Source: Hominisplanchenecus murintestinalis (GTDB lineage Bacteria; Bacillota; Clostridia; Lachnospirales; Lachnospiraceae). From it: a stretch of DNA of 64,000 nucleotides. The notes beneath the pieces were generated by a model, which ran no database searches, had not been told where the DNA came from, and worked only from the letters and a program-made list of their open reading frames with translations. Made by a program: the position numbers and the translations under genes. The stretch's first letter is position 1. Each line of letters begins with the position of its first letter. The DNA lies in NCBI GenBank assembly GCA_004793585.1, contig SRZB01000001.1:280334-344333 (forward strand), given 5' to 3'. Positions 25,815-35,472 of the stretch are shown here, piece after piece.

Positions 25815-26242
25815 AATAGTGGAAATTTATTAAAGTTTTCCCAAACTACGGAATCACTTTTTAACGCTTTCAAAATATCTTTATCAATCACAAATCCATT
25901 TGATGACATATCGGGTAATGCCTCTCTGCCCGCATCTGTCATTCTTCCTGTACGTTCCATTCTTCTGCAGCGTTCTTTGTTCAACTCTGACCATAAGCTG
26001 CCTTTTCTTCGAGGAGTTAATTTCTGTACCGTTATTCCATTATCCATCTTTTTTGTAGTGCTGTCTATCCAGCCAAAACACATAGCTTCCTCAACTGCAT
26101 CTATATACCAGAAAGTACCATTATTAACTGGCCTTCCACGTTTAACTGCCACCCAGCATTCTTTTTCCTTATCATTATTATCTATCAGCCACTCGCGCAA
26201 TTCATCACGATTTTTAGCTGTGAGTAAATTATTCAATTCCAT
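25815..26242 (-). pseudogene. N-terminal part of the split ydeI-like gene
   Basis: Starts MELNNLLTAKNRDELREWL and contains the family blocks CWVAVKRGRPVNN, YIDAVEEAMCFGWIDS and LTPRRKGSLWSELNK. The frame then enters the insertion and stops at 25799, about 50 residues short. YdeI-family proteins are small cytosolic proteins of poorly known function, linked to peptide resistance in Salmonella. The truncated protein is probably inactive. Confidence 0.82.
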
Positions 26243-26311
26243 GCCAGTTCTCCAAGTCCATATTTATCTAATGCTTTCTCAGTAAAATTATGCTTCTTCC
26301 ATTTTTACTGT

Positions 26312-26893
26312 TTAAGATTTTCCATACCGCTCAAGCACAATCTCTCTAAATTTTTCTCCTGCATAGAGATACTCTGTTTTCCCTTCTATTTTCATGGTAA
26401 ATAACCACTTAAAATTCACAGCATGATTGATTTCCACAGTATGCAGAATACCTTCTCTGATAAACTCATAAAATCGGTATCCATTATCAGCAAATCTGCT
26501 TTGTGTTGTGTTAAGAGTAGCAATAGCACTTTTATCCGTAAGCTTCGCAAAGCAAGTGACAGGGTTTCCCTCGAACATCTTTTTCAGTGCTTTTGCCATC
26601 CTTTCATCTTCTTTATAAAGTTCAAACAGGTAGTGAGCCATCATATCCCCGACATTTTCTAAATCAGCAACTTTAACATCAATCAAAAATAAAGTGAACT
26701 TGCTTGCAAAATTAACAACTTGAATGCATTTTCTTTTATCAAAGTAAAACAGCTTTGCACCCCACTCCAAAAGCTTATCTCCGCTTTCGTTCTCAATCAC
26801 CGTCTGAACAATCATATTAAGAGGCGGTGTTAATTCTGCTGGAAGTTTTAATTTATATCGTTCAAAGGTTTGTTTTGTAGCATAAATAATCAT
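26312..26893 (-). CDS. Conserved hypothetical protein (DUF6933-like)
   Basis: 193 residues beginning MIIYATKQTFERYKLKLP. It contains a long strand-rich core with LLEWGAKLFYFDKRKCIQ and FASKFTLFLIDVK, then a helical half. There is no signal peptide or membrane segment. The pattern resembles DUF6933 proteins of unknown role. It lies alone between the ydeI remnant and a transposase relic. Confidence 0.6.
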   Translation of the reverse strand: MIIYATKQTFERYKLKLPAELTPPLNMIVQTVIENESGDKLLEWGAKLFYFDKRKCIQVVNFASKFTLFLIDVKVADLENVGDMMAHYLFELYKEDERMAKALKKMFEGNPVTCFAKLTDKSAIATLNTTQSRFADNGYRFYEFIREGILHTVEINHAVNFKWLFTMKIEGKTEYLYAGEKFREIVLERYGKS

Positions 26894-27047
26894 AATCCGC
26901 GGCCCCCATCATTTCGCTTCACTCTACTTGCGCTGTTTTAACAAATTGCACTTAATTAGATAATTTATTATACCGTATTTCTATGTTCTTTTCAATGCAT
27001 TCCAAAATTTGAGTTTCCCCAGATATCAGAATAACACAATGAAAAAA

Positions 27048-27475
27048 GGGTTCTGCTATGACGAAGAAAAGACTGTTTTCTATGCAAACAAGGGAACTGT
27101 CTGGAATTCCAGAAACTGGTCTACAAAAAATCCACACAGAATTATTATCGATTGTATAGTAGGTCCAGCAGGAATGTAAAGAATGTATCCACCACCCCTC
27201 CTGTGCAACGGATCCTGGGAGTGTAAGGATCAACGCCAGTGCTTATTATCCTTCTTTCTATCGGAACGGTCAAAAAGTTGGAGGAAGTAATTCTTTAAGG
27301 GTAATGCGTCTACGCCAGATATGGTCAGAAGGCACATTCGCCGTATTAAAACGTGAGCATAAATTAAATAGGATAGCCTTCAGAAAGTAGCGGAAGAATG
27401 CCTCTTATCTGCAACGGCATTAAATCTGAAAAGGCTAGTAAAGGCAGGTTATACATTTGATGTATAATCTACTCT
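27048..27475 (+). pseudogene. IS1182/DDE-type transposase C-terminal remnant
   Basis: Broken frames give CKECIHHPSCATDPGS, a Cys-rich segment, then RLRQIWSEGTFAVLKREHKL, with the catalytic Glu context of IS1182-like transposases, and later SATALNLKRLVKAG from the C-terminus. Several stops and shifts occur. No N-terminal part or inverted repeats are seen. Confidence 0.65.
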
Positions 27476-27556
27476 TTATAACACACAGGGGGAGGCTTTT
27501 GCTTAACTTATTGACATTGATTGAGCAACCCCCTCTTATAATTCAGGAATTACATT

Positions 27557-28111
27557 TTACTCGACTCCCTCAAAAATTTCTCCTAATGTCATCTTGATAT
27601 GTGGAAATCCCCTGAGACATATTTCCGTCTCTGCATTATAATCCTCATCCTCCCTGTCATTCTGAAGCATATAATTTTGTTCCAGTATATACTTCCCATC
27701 TTGCAAAAAATAAATTTCCAAAGACCCCTGCGGTGAAACAATCCAATATTCTTCCACTCCTGCCTTTTCGTAGATGTCTTTCTTTTTCGTCCTATCTTTC
27801 TTTGCTGTTGAATGGCTTAATGTTTCAGCAATGAATTTTGGAATACCACTATAGGCTCCGCCCTTTAAATATTTTCGGTCGCATATAATCATAATGTCTG
27901 GACAGACATAATCATCATTTTCATCAGGATGATATTTAAAATCCAAGTTTTCAATAGACACAAGGCATATACTATTTTTTAATCCTTGCTTAATCATAGC
28001 ATAAATATTACCATTAACAATACAATGTCTATATTCTGGGGATGGTGACATATCATATATCACTCCGTCAATTTTTTCATCTTTTCTTCGCTCAAATTTA
28101 GCTAATCCCAT
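27557..28111 (-). CDS. Uma2-family PD-(D/E)XK-fold protein
   Basis: 184 residues. Motifs of the Uma2/DUF820 nuclease-like fold are YHPDENDDYVCPDIMIICD (acidic cluster and strand), IAETLSHSTAKKDRTKK and EKAGVEEYWIVSP with QGSLEIYFLQDGKY. AAGGAGG precedes the chosen ATG; the frame opens 14 codons earlier. Activity of most Uma2 proteins is untested; a role in transposition or restriction is proposed for the family. It is the last gene before the GC-rich ICE region. Confidence 0.8.
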   Translation of the reverse strand: MGLAKFERRKDEKIDGVIYDMSPSPEYRHCIVNGNIYAMIKQGLKNSICLVSIENLDFKYHPDENDDYVCPDIMIICDRKYLKGGAYSGIPKFIAETLSHSTAKKDRTKKKDIYEKAGVEEYWIVSPQGSLEIYFLQDGKYILEQNYMLQNDREDEDYNAETEICLRGFPHIKMTLGEIFEGVE

Positions 28112-28155
28112 ATTAATTACCTCCTTCTTACTTTCCACTATATCATATTTCACCG

Positions 28156-28276
28156 AATTTATGAAGAATCATTTTTCCACCTGGGATGGCTTCAAAAATG
28201 AAGTCCCCTCTCAGGCTATAGGCAAAACCGATGCCAGGAATAATCCCCAGGTGTATTACAGCCTCCTTCATAAATT
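28156..28276. repeat. Nested inverted repeats at the composition boundary
   Basis: AATTTATGAAG (28156-28166) is inverted at 28266-28276, and CACCTGGG (28178-28185) is inverted at 28246-28253 inside it. The 121-bp unit lies exactly where AT-rich sequence gives way to GC-rich ICE sequence, abutting the stop of the signal peptidase gene. It could be a small insertion, a structured RNA or part of an element end. A 64-codon frame across it has no support. Confidence 0.4.
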
Positions 28277-28740
28277 TAACCTTTTCCACGTCCCCCGCCG
28301 CACATCCACGAAAATAAAAGGAAAACCAGAACCGCACCCGCTACAGGGAACAGCTTCCGCATTCCCTCTGCCATGAGCCCCAGGAACGGAACATGGAAAA
28401 CTACCCTGCCCCTGAAATTCCTGTGCGTAGTGGTGACTCCGTCCGTTGCTTGATTGGCGTCCCCTTTTGTCTCGAGCCCCTCTTCCGTGACAGCATACAC
28501 CCGGTGCATCACCCTGCCCTCCCCTGCCTGGAAGATGATGATGTCGCCTTTTTCTATAGAACCATAACCACAGTGCATATCTGCTACTGCAAGGGAGCCT
28601 ACTGGTATCCTTGGCTCCATGGAGCCGCTCTGGACAATAAGCGCTTCAAACCCGGCAAGCCGCCCTGCCCCCAGCAGGAGGAGCGGGCCGGCTGCCAGCA
28701 GCCAGGCTATTGCTAAAATTGCTGTTTTTACTGTTTTCAT
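28276..28740 (-). CDS. SipW-type (ER-type) signal peptidase I
   Basis: 154 residues. An N-terminal helix (AILAIAWLLAAGPLLLLGAG), the catalytic Ser in VQSGSMEPRIPVGS, and His rather than Lys in the second motif (GRVMHRVYAV) define the ER-type peptidases. GDANQATDG and a C-terminal helix follow. SipW cleaves TasA/CalY-like precursors at the membrane. It is the last gene of an operon of secreted proteins, two of which have SipW-substrate-like leaders, so these are its likely clients. Confidence 0.87.
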   Translation of the reverse strand: MKTVKTAILAIAWLLAAGPLLLLGAGRLAGFEALIVQSGSMEPRIPVGSLAVADMHCGYGSIEKGDIIIFQAGEGRVMHRVYAVTEEGLETKGDANQATDGVTTTHRNFRGRVVFHVPFLGLMAEGMRKLFPVAGAVLVFLLFSWMCGGGRGKG

Positions 28741-28750
28741 ACTTCCACCT

Positions 28751-31700
28751 TTACCGTTCCACCGGGATACGGTTCACTTTAATGTCTGTATGACGGTAGC
28801 TGTCCCATGCCTGTTTGTTGTTCGTAAACGTCACAACCGGTTCCCGGTCAGGCTCGCCTGTAGTATTTATCGTGACACTTGCTTTCTGGTAATCCTGCCC
28901 CGGTTCCATGGAACCGCTTACTGAAGTGCCCCAATCAGAACATCCGGTGACGCTGGTTACGCTGGTATAAGGGGCGGCGTCCCGTTCAGAAACTTTATAT
29001 TCCCCAACAGGCACGTCCCTAAACACATACGTCCCTTCCAACATGCCTTTGGTGTCTGCCGTCGTATCTTCTGTGAATGTCACTGCCCCTGCATAACTGT
29101 GTTCTGTACCATCCTCTTCCGCCCCTACAAGGTCAAAAAGGAATGAAGGGTTTCCATGCGCCCAGACAACGTCGGAGGCTTTTATCAGCTTCTTTACCGT
29201 TACAGTGCATATCTCCAGAAGTTCATCGTACATGGTAACTTCATGCACCCGTTTGTCTGGCGTAATTGTGAAAGTGACGGGGTCTGCCAGCTTATACCCC
29301 CTGGGGGCTTTATCCTCACGCAGGGTATATGCGCCGCCTGGCAGCCCATAAATCCTAACGCTGCCATACTGGCTGGAGGTGAGCTGCCTCACCACTTTCC
29401 CATTTGCATCCAGGATGGATAACTTTGCGCCGCCAACAGGCGCGCCTGTTTTCCTGTCCAGCTTATACACGGCGAGTTCCGGAGGGTTCATCTTCACGAC
29501 TGCCTTACGGGACGTTACCGTACGGCTGCCTGTACCGTACCCTGGTACGGCGTATGCGTATTCCAGGTCTGCAATGTTATCCCAGTAATAATAATAGCTA
29601 AAGAATGTGGGCTTTTTTGCCAGGCCCTCAAGGACACTGGGAGGCGCTGCCCACACTTCGTACTCTATGCGGAATGTATTCCCCCTTGCGCACTCTGGGG
29701 AAATGGAGACATCTATTGTTTTTTTACCGCCAAAAGAAGAATCCAATGGCGATACCGTGATGCCAGAAGTTATCTGGTCCCAGCTGTCCCCTGACTGTTT
29801 ATACACTGTTACATCTGTGACGCCCAGCCATTCCCAAAAAGTGTCGCTTACCACCGCACGGGTATAATTTACATCATTGAAGGACACGTCAACATAATAA
29901 TAGTAACGGTCACCGCCGTAATTGCTCAAAAATATCCCAGGATAGCTGTTATTCCCAGGATTGTACCACTGAAGTTCCTGATAGGGGTCTTTTTCTTCGC
30001 TTACAGATTTTTCTATTGACACTATAGGCGGCATCGGCATATAAACATCAGCTTCATTCGACTTAATGGCTGCATAATTAAAACGGGTGCCGCCGTCTAG
30101 GCTGTATTTAACATTCATTCCCGCCACATTTGGCCAGGCATAATAGGAACCTTCAATATCCGGTTTCGTTGGCAGTGACTGGAAACTTGAAATATCCTTA
30201 ACCTTCACTGCATGTTCAATGCAGTAGGTCTCCCCGGCTGCCAGGTCGTCCTGTATGGCAACAAGGCCGGTACTGTAAATACGTATGCCATCAGATACAG
30301 CAGCCCATCTATCCCCGGATTTCCTGTAAACTTTCGTCCCTGTGCGCGTAAGCCAGGAGGGGAAACTGTCACCTATCTGCACATCATCTTTGTAAATACT
30401 GTCATCAAAAGATGCAACAATTCGGTAGTAATAAGAATCCCCGCAATAGTTTGGAAGATAAACTGCGCCCATGTCCCCAAGGCCATTATTGATATCAGGA
30501 TCCAGGCTTGCGTATTTTTTTAAGGTAATGTCTGCCCGCCCCGGTACATAAGCGTATACATTATTGGAATTAACCGGAGTCCCATCCTTAACAAACCCTG
30601 CAATAAGGCAGCTATAGCTGATTGCTGCACTGTTCCCCCATGACCGCTTTCCATCGTACTGTTTATACATTTGATCCAGGTATACATCCATAACATCCTC
30701 TGGGGCCACTTTTACTTCGTATTCTATACAGAAGGTATTCCCTTTTGCAGTACTGCCGGGTATAGATACTTCTATAGCCTTCTCAGAGCCATAGGTGGCA
30801 TCTGCACCCGACACTGTAACACCGGAAGCCACCCTGTTCCAGCTATCACCTGACTTTTTGTATACCTTAGTGCTTATGATACCAAGCCATTCATGGAATA
30901 CATCAGATACTACTGCATTTATGTAATCAGATGAGTCAAATTTTGCAACAATCCGGTAATAAAAAGTGTCCCCGCCGTAATGGGGAAGATTAAGGGCATT
31001 CCCACCAAGCCCATTGTTTGGGTCTGCATCTGTACCAATATACTTTTCCAGCGTTACCTCCGGCTCCACTGGCAGACGGACACGCACCGTGTTGGAAGTA
31101 ACTGGCGTACCCGTTACGCTATCTCCTGCCGTAGGGTACTTATAAGAAAGCGTCGCAGAATTATCCCAGTAGTAGTATTGGCCGCTTTGTGCGGGCTTTT
31201 TACTTGCCTTGCGCATATTTCTGGAGTTCAAGGGTATCACCTTATACTCTATACAATAAGTGTTCCCTTTTGCAGCGGATCCAGTAAAGGAAACTTCCAT
31301 TGTCTTGCTGCTGTCAGAAGTATTTTTTTCCGGGAGTGTTACCCCTGACGTCACAGGAGTCCAGCTGTCCCCGGACTTCTTGTATACCTTTATATCATGG
31401 ATTGCTTCCCAGGATGGGAATACGTCAGACACAGCCGCGCTTGTATAGACCGATTCACTAAACGAAGCGACCAGCCTGTAGTAATAAACATTCCCCGCAA
31501 ACTTTGGAAGGTCTGCACCGCTGCTGGAGCCCAGCCCATCCCCTATATCAGAACTCAGTCCGACATATTTCTTCAGTGACACTGCTGGCGGTTTCGGCAT
31601 ATAAGTGTATACTGTGTTAGAGGATACCGGGCTGCCGGCCGCTACAGAACCCTTATATCCATAAGTGTAAGAGACTCCCGCTGTGTTCGTGCACCAGTAA

Positions 31701-33529
31701 TGCGCGGCAGTGGACGGTACCCCTGATGCCAGCTTCTGGAATTCCGGAATTGGCGCAGCCTTTACCCTGTATTCTATGCAATAGGTATTCCCTTTTACAA
31801 AACTTGCAGCAGCTGGGAGGGTTACCGTCTTCTGCCTCCCATAGGAAGCATCCGCTTTTGCGGCCGCGTTCGGAAACCCTGAAGAGTCCTCGGCCCAGCC
31901 AGACCCAGACTGTTTGTATACCTTTATCCCGGTGACGCCGAGCCATTCCGGGAAGGTATCCGATACCTCCAGGCTCCGAAAATCCCCCGTGTTGCACCCG
32001 ACAACAACTCTGTAGTAATACGTATCCCCGCAGTAATTCGGCAAAAACGCTTCCTTCGTGGATCCAAGCCCATTGTTTGGGTCCGCGTTAAGCCCTACAT
32101 ATTTCTGCAGGGTTACGGCTGGCGGCAGTACGGGGACTTCCGGCTGCGCGCCTAAATCCGTGGCAAGCGCGTTGTGCCCATCCTGGCTGTATTTCCCCTG
32201 CGCCTGCACAAAAGTGACGGACATGCCATTATGGAACCCCAGCCCCAGCCATGTCCGCGTGTCCGTGTCCCCGGTTAAATCGGCGCTGGCCGTTGAATGT
32301 GCGTAATAGCGGGGCGCTGCGGCCGTGCCCACATTTGCAACGCGGATTTCCCCCGCGCCGCTGTAATACGTCTCATAGTATGGTCCGGAACCTGCCCATG
32401 AAATTCCCTGGAACTGGTCGAGGTCTTTGACCAGCGTAAACCCTTTTATGGCGGTACTGGTTACCGTGTCTGTGCCCGGCTCCAGCACTTCTATCCGGAC
32501 GTCAGCATAATTCAGCTGCCGTGTATAAATCCCCGGCCGGATGGGATCCCAAAGGAAATAAGCCTCTGTCCCGTGCTCTTTGCGTTTCTGCTCACCGTCG
32601 GTGGACTTGAATGCTTTCTGGAATCCTGCCAGCGTCAGCCGGAGGTCATAGTATTTTATGGTACATGTTGTCCTGTCCAGGACGCCAACGGCATTCCTGT
32701 AAACCGCATACGCCTTATTGGGGCTGTTCTGATACTGTGCCTCGCTGCAGAAAAACTTGTAAGCAGGGAGCTTCCCGCTGAACGGCCCTATGCCTGTAGT
32801 CTGCGCTGCCGTCAGTGCAGAACCGGAACCCCACTGGCCGTTTTTCAGGCTCAGAGCTCCATAAGTGGCGGTGGAAACAGGCCTTACGTGGATATAGGCA
32901 TTGTAGGCCCAGTCAAAAATCTTTTTGGGATCTACCTGTCCGGACTTCGCCTCCACACAGTATGCCGGGCAATGGCTGTTCAGGTGGCTGCAGTACCCCC
33001 TGTCGTCATCCTCCTGCCCGGCGGCCCTTGGAGCTGCCTTCAGCGCGGCGGAAAACATCCCTGTGCCGTCTGATTCCTGCCGCGGTGGGAATCCCCTTTC
33101 CGGTTCAGCCCCTTTTTCTGGCCCGGCTGTCCCCGGCTGCTTCCCGGCTTCCGTTCCTCCCTCTGGCTCTTCCTCTGTTTCCTTCTCTGTTATTTCTGTC
33201 CCATTTTCTGTTCCTTCCCCTGTTTCTTCTGCAGCTGTTCCGGGTCCTTTTCCTGTCTCTTCCGCTTCTGTTTCCCTGACGGCATCTGCCTTTCCCGCTT
33301 CTGTCCCAGCAGTTTCCATCTCTGCCGTTTCTGTTTCAGCCCCGGCTGCTTCTATACATGGTTTTTCCTGTATTTCCCCTGTTTCTTCTGCCTCCCTTTC
33401 CGTGCCGGCTTCCTGCTGGATACTGCCGGCAGCGGCAGTCCCCTGCCCGGCCATGCCGGGAACCGATGCACCCAGGCACCCGGCAGCAAGCGTGGCCGCT
33501 AATGCAAACGCCAGAAATCTCTTCCTCAT
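28751..33529 (-). CDS. Giant repeat-containing secreted adhesin with SpaA-type domain
   Basis: 1592 residues. Signal peptide (1-28), a Glu/Thr-rich linker (about 30-150), a globular domain (about 170-460), then five ~175-residue repeats starting near 471, 648, 826, 1000 and 1170. Each begins with a LKKYVGL-type strand and a PNNGLG turn and contains a VSDxFPxWL block. Near 1351 is a SpaA/Cna-B domain (VYKLDRKTGAPVGGAKLSI, with GYKLAD), where an intramolecular isopeptide bond is likely. Another pilin-like domain ends the protein. No LPXTG or membrane anchor is present. Start overlaps the upstream gene as ATGA. Confidence 0.83.
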   Translation of the reverse strand: MRKRFLAFALAATLAAGCLGASVPGMAGQGTAAAGSIQQEAGTEREAEETGEIQEKPCIEAAGAETETAEMETAGTEAGKADAVRETEAEETGKGPGTAAEETGEGTENGTEITEKETEEEPEGGTEAGKQPGTAGPEKGAEPERGFPPRQESDGTGMFSAALKAAPRAAGQEDDDRGYCSHLNSHCPAYCVEAKSGQVDPKKIFDWAYNAYIHVRPVSTATYGALSLKNGQWGSGSALTAAQTTGIGPFSGKLPAYKFFCSEAQYQNSPNKAYAVYRNAVGVLDRTTCTIKYYDLRLTLAGFQKAFKSTDGEQKRKEHGTEAYFLWDPIRPGIYTRQLNYADVRIEVLEPGTDTVTSTAIKGFTLVKDLDQFQGISWAGSGPYYETYYSGAGEIRVANVGTAAAPRYYAHSTASADLTGDTDTRTWLGLGFHNGMSVTFVQAQGKYSQDGHNALATDLGAQPEVPVLPPAVTLQKYVGLNADPNNGLGSTKEAFLPNYCGDTYYYRVVVGCNTGDFRSLEVSDTFPEWLGVTGIKVYKQSGSGWAEDSSGFPNAAAKADASYGRQKTVTLPAAASFVKGNTYCIEYRVKAAPIPEFQKLASGVPSTAAHYWCTNTAGVSYTYGYKGSVAAGSPVSSNTVYTYMPKPPAVSLKKYVGLSSDIGDGLGSSSGADLPKFAGNVYYYRLVASFSESVYTSAAVSDVFPSWEAIHDIKVYKKSGDSWTPVTSGVTLPEKNTSDSSKTMEVSFTGSAAKGNTYCIEYKVIPLNSRNMRKASKKPAQSGQYYYWDNSATLSYKYPTAGDSVTGTPVTSNTVRVRLPVEPEVTLEKYIGTDADPNNGLGGNALNLPHYGGDTFYYRIVAKFDSSDYINAVVSDVFHEWLGIISTKVYKKSGDSWNRVASGVTVSGADATYGSEKAIEVSIPGSTAKGNTFCIEYEVKVAPEDVMDVYLDQMYKQYDGKRSWGNSAAISYSCLIAGFVKDGTPVNSNNVYAYVPGRADITLKKYASLDPDINNGLGDMGAVYLPNYCGDSYYYRIVASFDDSIYKDDVQIGDSFPSWLTRTGTKVYRKSGDRWAAVSDGIRIYSTGLVAIQDDLAAGETYCIEHAVKVKDISSFQSLPTKPDIEGSYYAWPNVAGMNVKYSLDGGTRFNYAAIKSNEADVYMPMPPIVSIEKSVSEEKDPYQELQWYNPGNNSYPGIFLSNYGGDRYYYYVDVSFNDVNYTRAVVSDTFWEWLGVTDVTVYKQSGDSWDQITSGITVSPLDSSFGGKKTIDVSISPECARGNTFRIEYEVWAAPPSVLEGLAKKPTFFSYYYYWDNIADLEYAYAVPGYGTGSRTVTSRKAVVKMNPPELAVYKLDRKTGAPVGGAKLSILDANGKVVRQLTSSQYGSVRIYGLPGGAYTLREDKAPRGYKLADPVTFTITPDKRVHEVTMYDELLEICTVTVKKLIKASDVVWAHGNPSFLFDLVGAEEDGTEHSYAGAVTFTEDTTADTKGMLEGTYVFRDVPVGEYKVSERDAAPYTSVTSVTGCSDWGTSVSGSMEPGQDYQKASVTINTTGEPDREPVVTFTNNKQAWDSYRHTDIKVNRIPVER

Positions 33530-34860
33530 GTCCCCGCCCTCCTTTTTTTCTTCATGACAAGCGCCGTTATCAATCCCATAACCATGCAGGCAAAATACTT
33601 TACAGCAGGCATATAGCCAGTGTCGCCCGTTTTGGGTGCATAAACACGCAGCCCGCCCTCATTCTTATAGCCAGAGCCGTCCGTCTCCCCGGCGTCATTT
33701 TTACTGCTGCTGCCCCTATTGCCTTTACCGCTGCTGTCACCCTTATCATTTTTATTGTTTTTATTAGTTTCATTTCCCCCGGCATCCGTATTACCCTTAC
33801 TTTCTCTTTCTGCAGGGTCTTCTGTCCCGCCTTCTGCTTCCGCCCGGAACGTCCAGTCCGTTTTCGCGGCAGTCAGCGCCAGGGAGTTATCGACATTGCC
33901 GGGGACTTCCAGCTTAAAGGCAAGGGTGCTCCCGCCCCCTGCTTCATAAAGCCCAAGCAGCCTCTCATCCTGCCCGGCAAGTCCTGACGCCGGCCCTGTA
34001 TAGATGATATCCCCATCATTGGAAACCGTGATATTTACCTCTTCCAGGAGCTTCAGGCTGTTTTCGTCCTGTGGCGGCCTTCCCATCGCCAGGTAAACCC
34101 TCTGCTGCCTGTCTGTTGTATTCTGGATAATAAGTTTTCCTTCTTTCGTATCCCCTGGCATAAATTCCCCAAAGACACGAAAAAGATTGTCTGCGTCCGT
34201 TACCATCTCCTCTGCGTCGCCTTTAAAGAAAATCCTTACATTCGGCGACTCCTGTGATACCTCGTCTTTTGAGCCGTTTCGCGTTTTCCATGATTCCAGG
34301 ATCTTCCCGGAGCCATCCCACGGATCGGCGCTCTTGAAATCAGGCGTGAAATTGGCTGCCTGTATTGCGTCTGCGGAAATAATGACGTCAATTTCCTGCC
34401 CGCACATATCCCCGGCAGAAAACTCCGGGAAGCGTATCCCGTCAAACAACCTTACGCACTCGCTGTTCCCCAGCGCTTTTGTATAGTACCAGTATCCCCC
34501 TGCTTCCACCCAGCCTTCCCCGATGCCCCGGATACAGCCATCTGTCACTGGGAATGTTTCAGAAACCTTGTCCCGTCCAGGCAGATCCCATTTGACACTG
34601 CACCGGACATAACATGGCTCGGCAAGGCATCTGATTTCCGGGATCTTGGAAACTGTCTGCCCCGGGACGATTACCTGGTTGTTCTGGTAGCTTTCTTCCC
34701 TTCCGTCCACGTCCTGGTATTCTTCCAGGGAAATGTTCACGACACCCGTGGAAATTTTATTCTGCATGGTAATACTGTTACCAGGACCTGCCCAGGCATA
34801 CATCCCCGCCAGCAGGACGGGGACGGCAATGCCTATAGCTGCCTTTTTCCTATCCATCAT
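33526..34860 (-). CDS. Cell-wall-anchored surface protein with sortase-like signal
   Basis: 444 residues. An N-terminal helix (AAIGIAVPVLLAGMYAWAG) and an extracellular domain are followed by a Gly/Asn/Lys/Ser-rich spacer (about 355-410). The C-terminus has YAPKTGDTG, a hydrophobic stretch and KKKRR, a sortase-sorting layout with a PKTGD motif. It resembles camelysin/TasA-like companions in its strand pattern. No sortase gene is intact in the window, so a host enzyme would be needed. Coupled to the giant adhesin by ATGA. Confidence 0.78.
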   Translation of the reverse strand: MMDRKKAAIGIAVPVLLAGMYAWAGPGNSITMQNKISTGVVNISLEEYQDVDGREESYQNNQVIVPGQTVSKIPEIRCLAEPCYVRCSVKWDLPGRDKVSETFPVTDGCIRGIGEGWVEAGGYWYYTKALGNSECVRLFDGIRFPEFSAGDMCGQEIDVIISADAIQAANFTPDFKSADPWDGSGKILESWKTRNGSKDEVSQESPNVRIFFKGDAEEMVTDADNLFRVFGEFMPGDTKEGKLIIQNTTDRQQRVYLAMGRPPQDENSLKLLEEVNITVSNDGDIIYTGPASGLAGQDERLLGLYEAGGGSTLAFKLEVPGNVDNSLALTAAKTDWTFRAEAEGGTEDPAERESKGNTDAGGNETNKNNKNDKGDSSGKGNRGSSSKNDAGETDGSGYKNEGGLRVYAPKTGDTGYMPAVKYFACMVMGLITALVMKKKRRAGT

Positions 34861-34871
34861 TTCCCATCCCC

Positions 34872-35423
34872 CTATCTGTTTTTCGTATGGAAATACCAGG
34901 CTTCCCTGTAGTCCGCAAATACATGGTTTCCATGCTGCACGGAAACTGCTTCCTCGTATACTGCTATGTCCAAAGCATCCACTTTTTCCGTGTAGACTGC
35001 ATTGCTGGAGGCAGCCGCAGGGACGCTCACCCCGGTAAATAATTCGCTGCTAGACTCACCTGGGGCCAGTTTTTCCTTATAATAATAGTAGTCCCCTTCT
35101 TTTACCCAGTTTACTGTGTCCACACCGGACAGTGCTGCGCCAAAGTCATTGTTGGAAAATGCAACGGAAACCCTGGCATAGCACTCATTTTTCCCGCTGT
35201 TATATACCCATACGCGTTTTTGGATCATTTTTTCCACGCTGCTTCCGGCATCCAGTGTCTGCCCGTCCGGGAAGTCCTCCCGTATCTCTGCCGTTACGTT
35301 CCCGGGAATAAACCGGTTCCTGGATGTTTCCGCCCTGTCTGAAAGGAACGCGTATGTGCCCCCTGTTGCCGCCATACAGAGCACTGCCACGGCACAGGCA
35401 GCGCCCAATGCTTTTCTGTTCAT
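34872..35423 (-). CDS. TasA/CalY-like secreted protein
   Basis: 183 residues. The leader (AVAVLCMAATGGTYAFLSD) followed by SRNRFIPGNV is the SipW-dependent pattern seen in TasA and camelysin. The mature part is a beta-rich domain with WVYNSGKNECYARVSVAF. Expected to form or decorate surface fibres. Twelve bases separate it from the next gene. Confidence 0.8.
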   Translation of the reverse strand: MNRKALGAACAVAVLCMAATGGTYAFLSDRAETSRNRFIPGNVTAEIREDFPDGQTLDAGSSVEKMIQKRVWVYNSGKNECYARVSVAFSNNDFGAALSGVDTVNWVKEGDYYYYKEKLAPGESSSELFTGVSVPAAASSNAVYTEKVDALDIAVYEEAVSVQHGNHVFADYREAWYFHTKNR

Positions 35424-35472
35424 TTAATGCCCTCCGTTCCCTAAAGGCGGCGGTTTCCCGCCGCCCGGCCTT

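Noticed and set aside
28143..28337. 64-codon minus frame after the signal peptidase gene
   Set aside because: It overlaps the peptidase 3' end, lies over nested inverted repeats and shows no family similarity.
32573..33557. Long plus-strand frames (166, 154 and 210 codons) opposite the giant adhesin gene
   Set aside because: They are antisense to its Glu/Thr/Ala-rich linker and signal peptide, give Pro/Ser/Ala-rich low-complexity products and lack ribosome sites.
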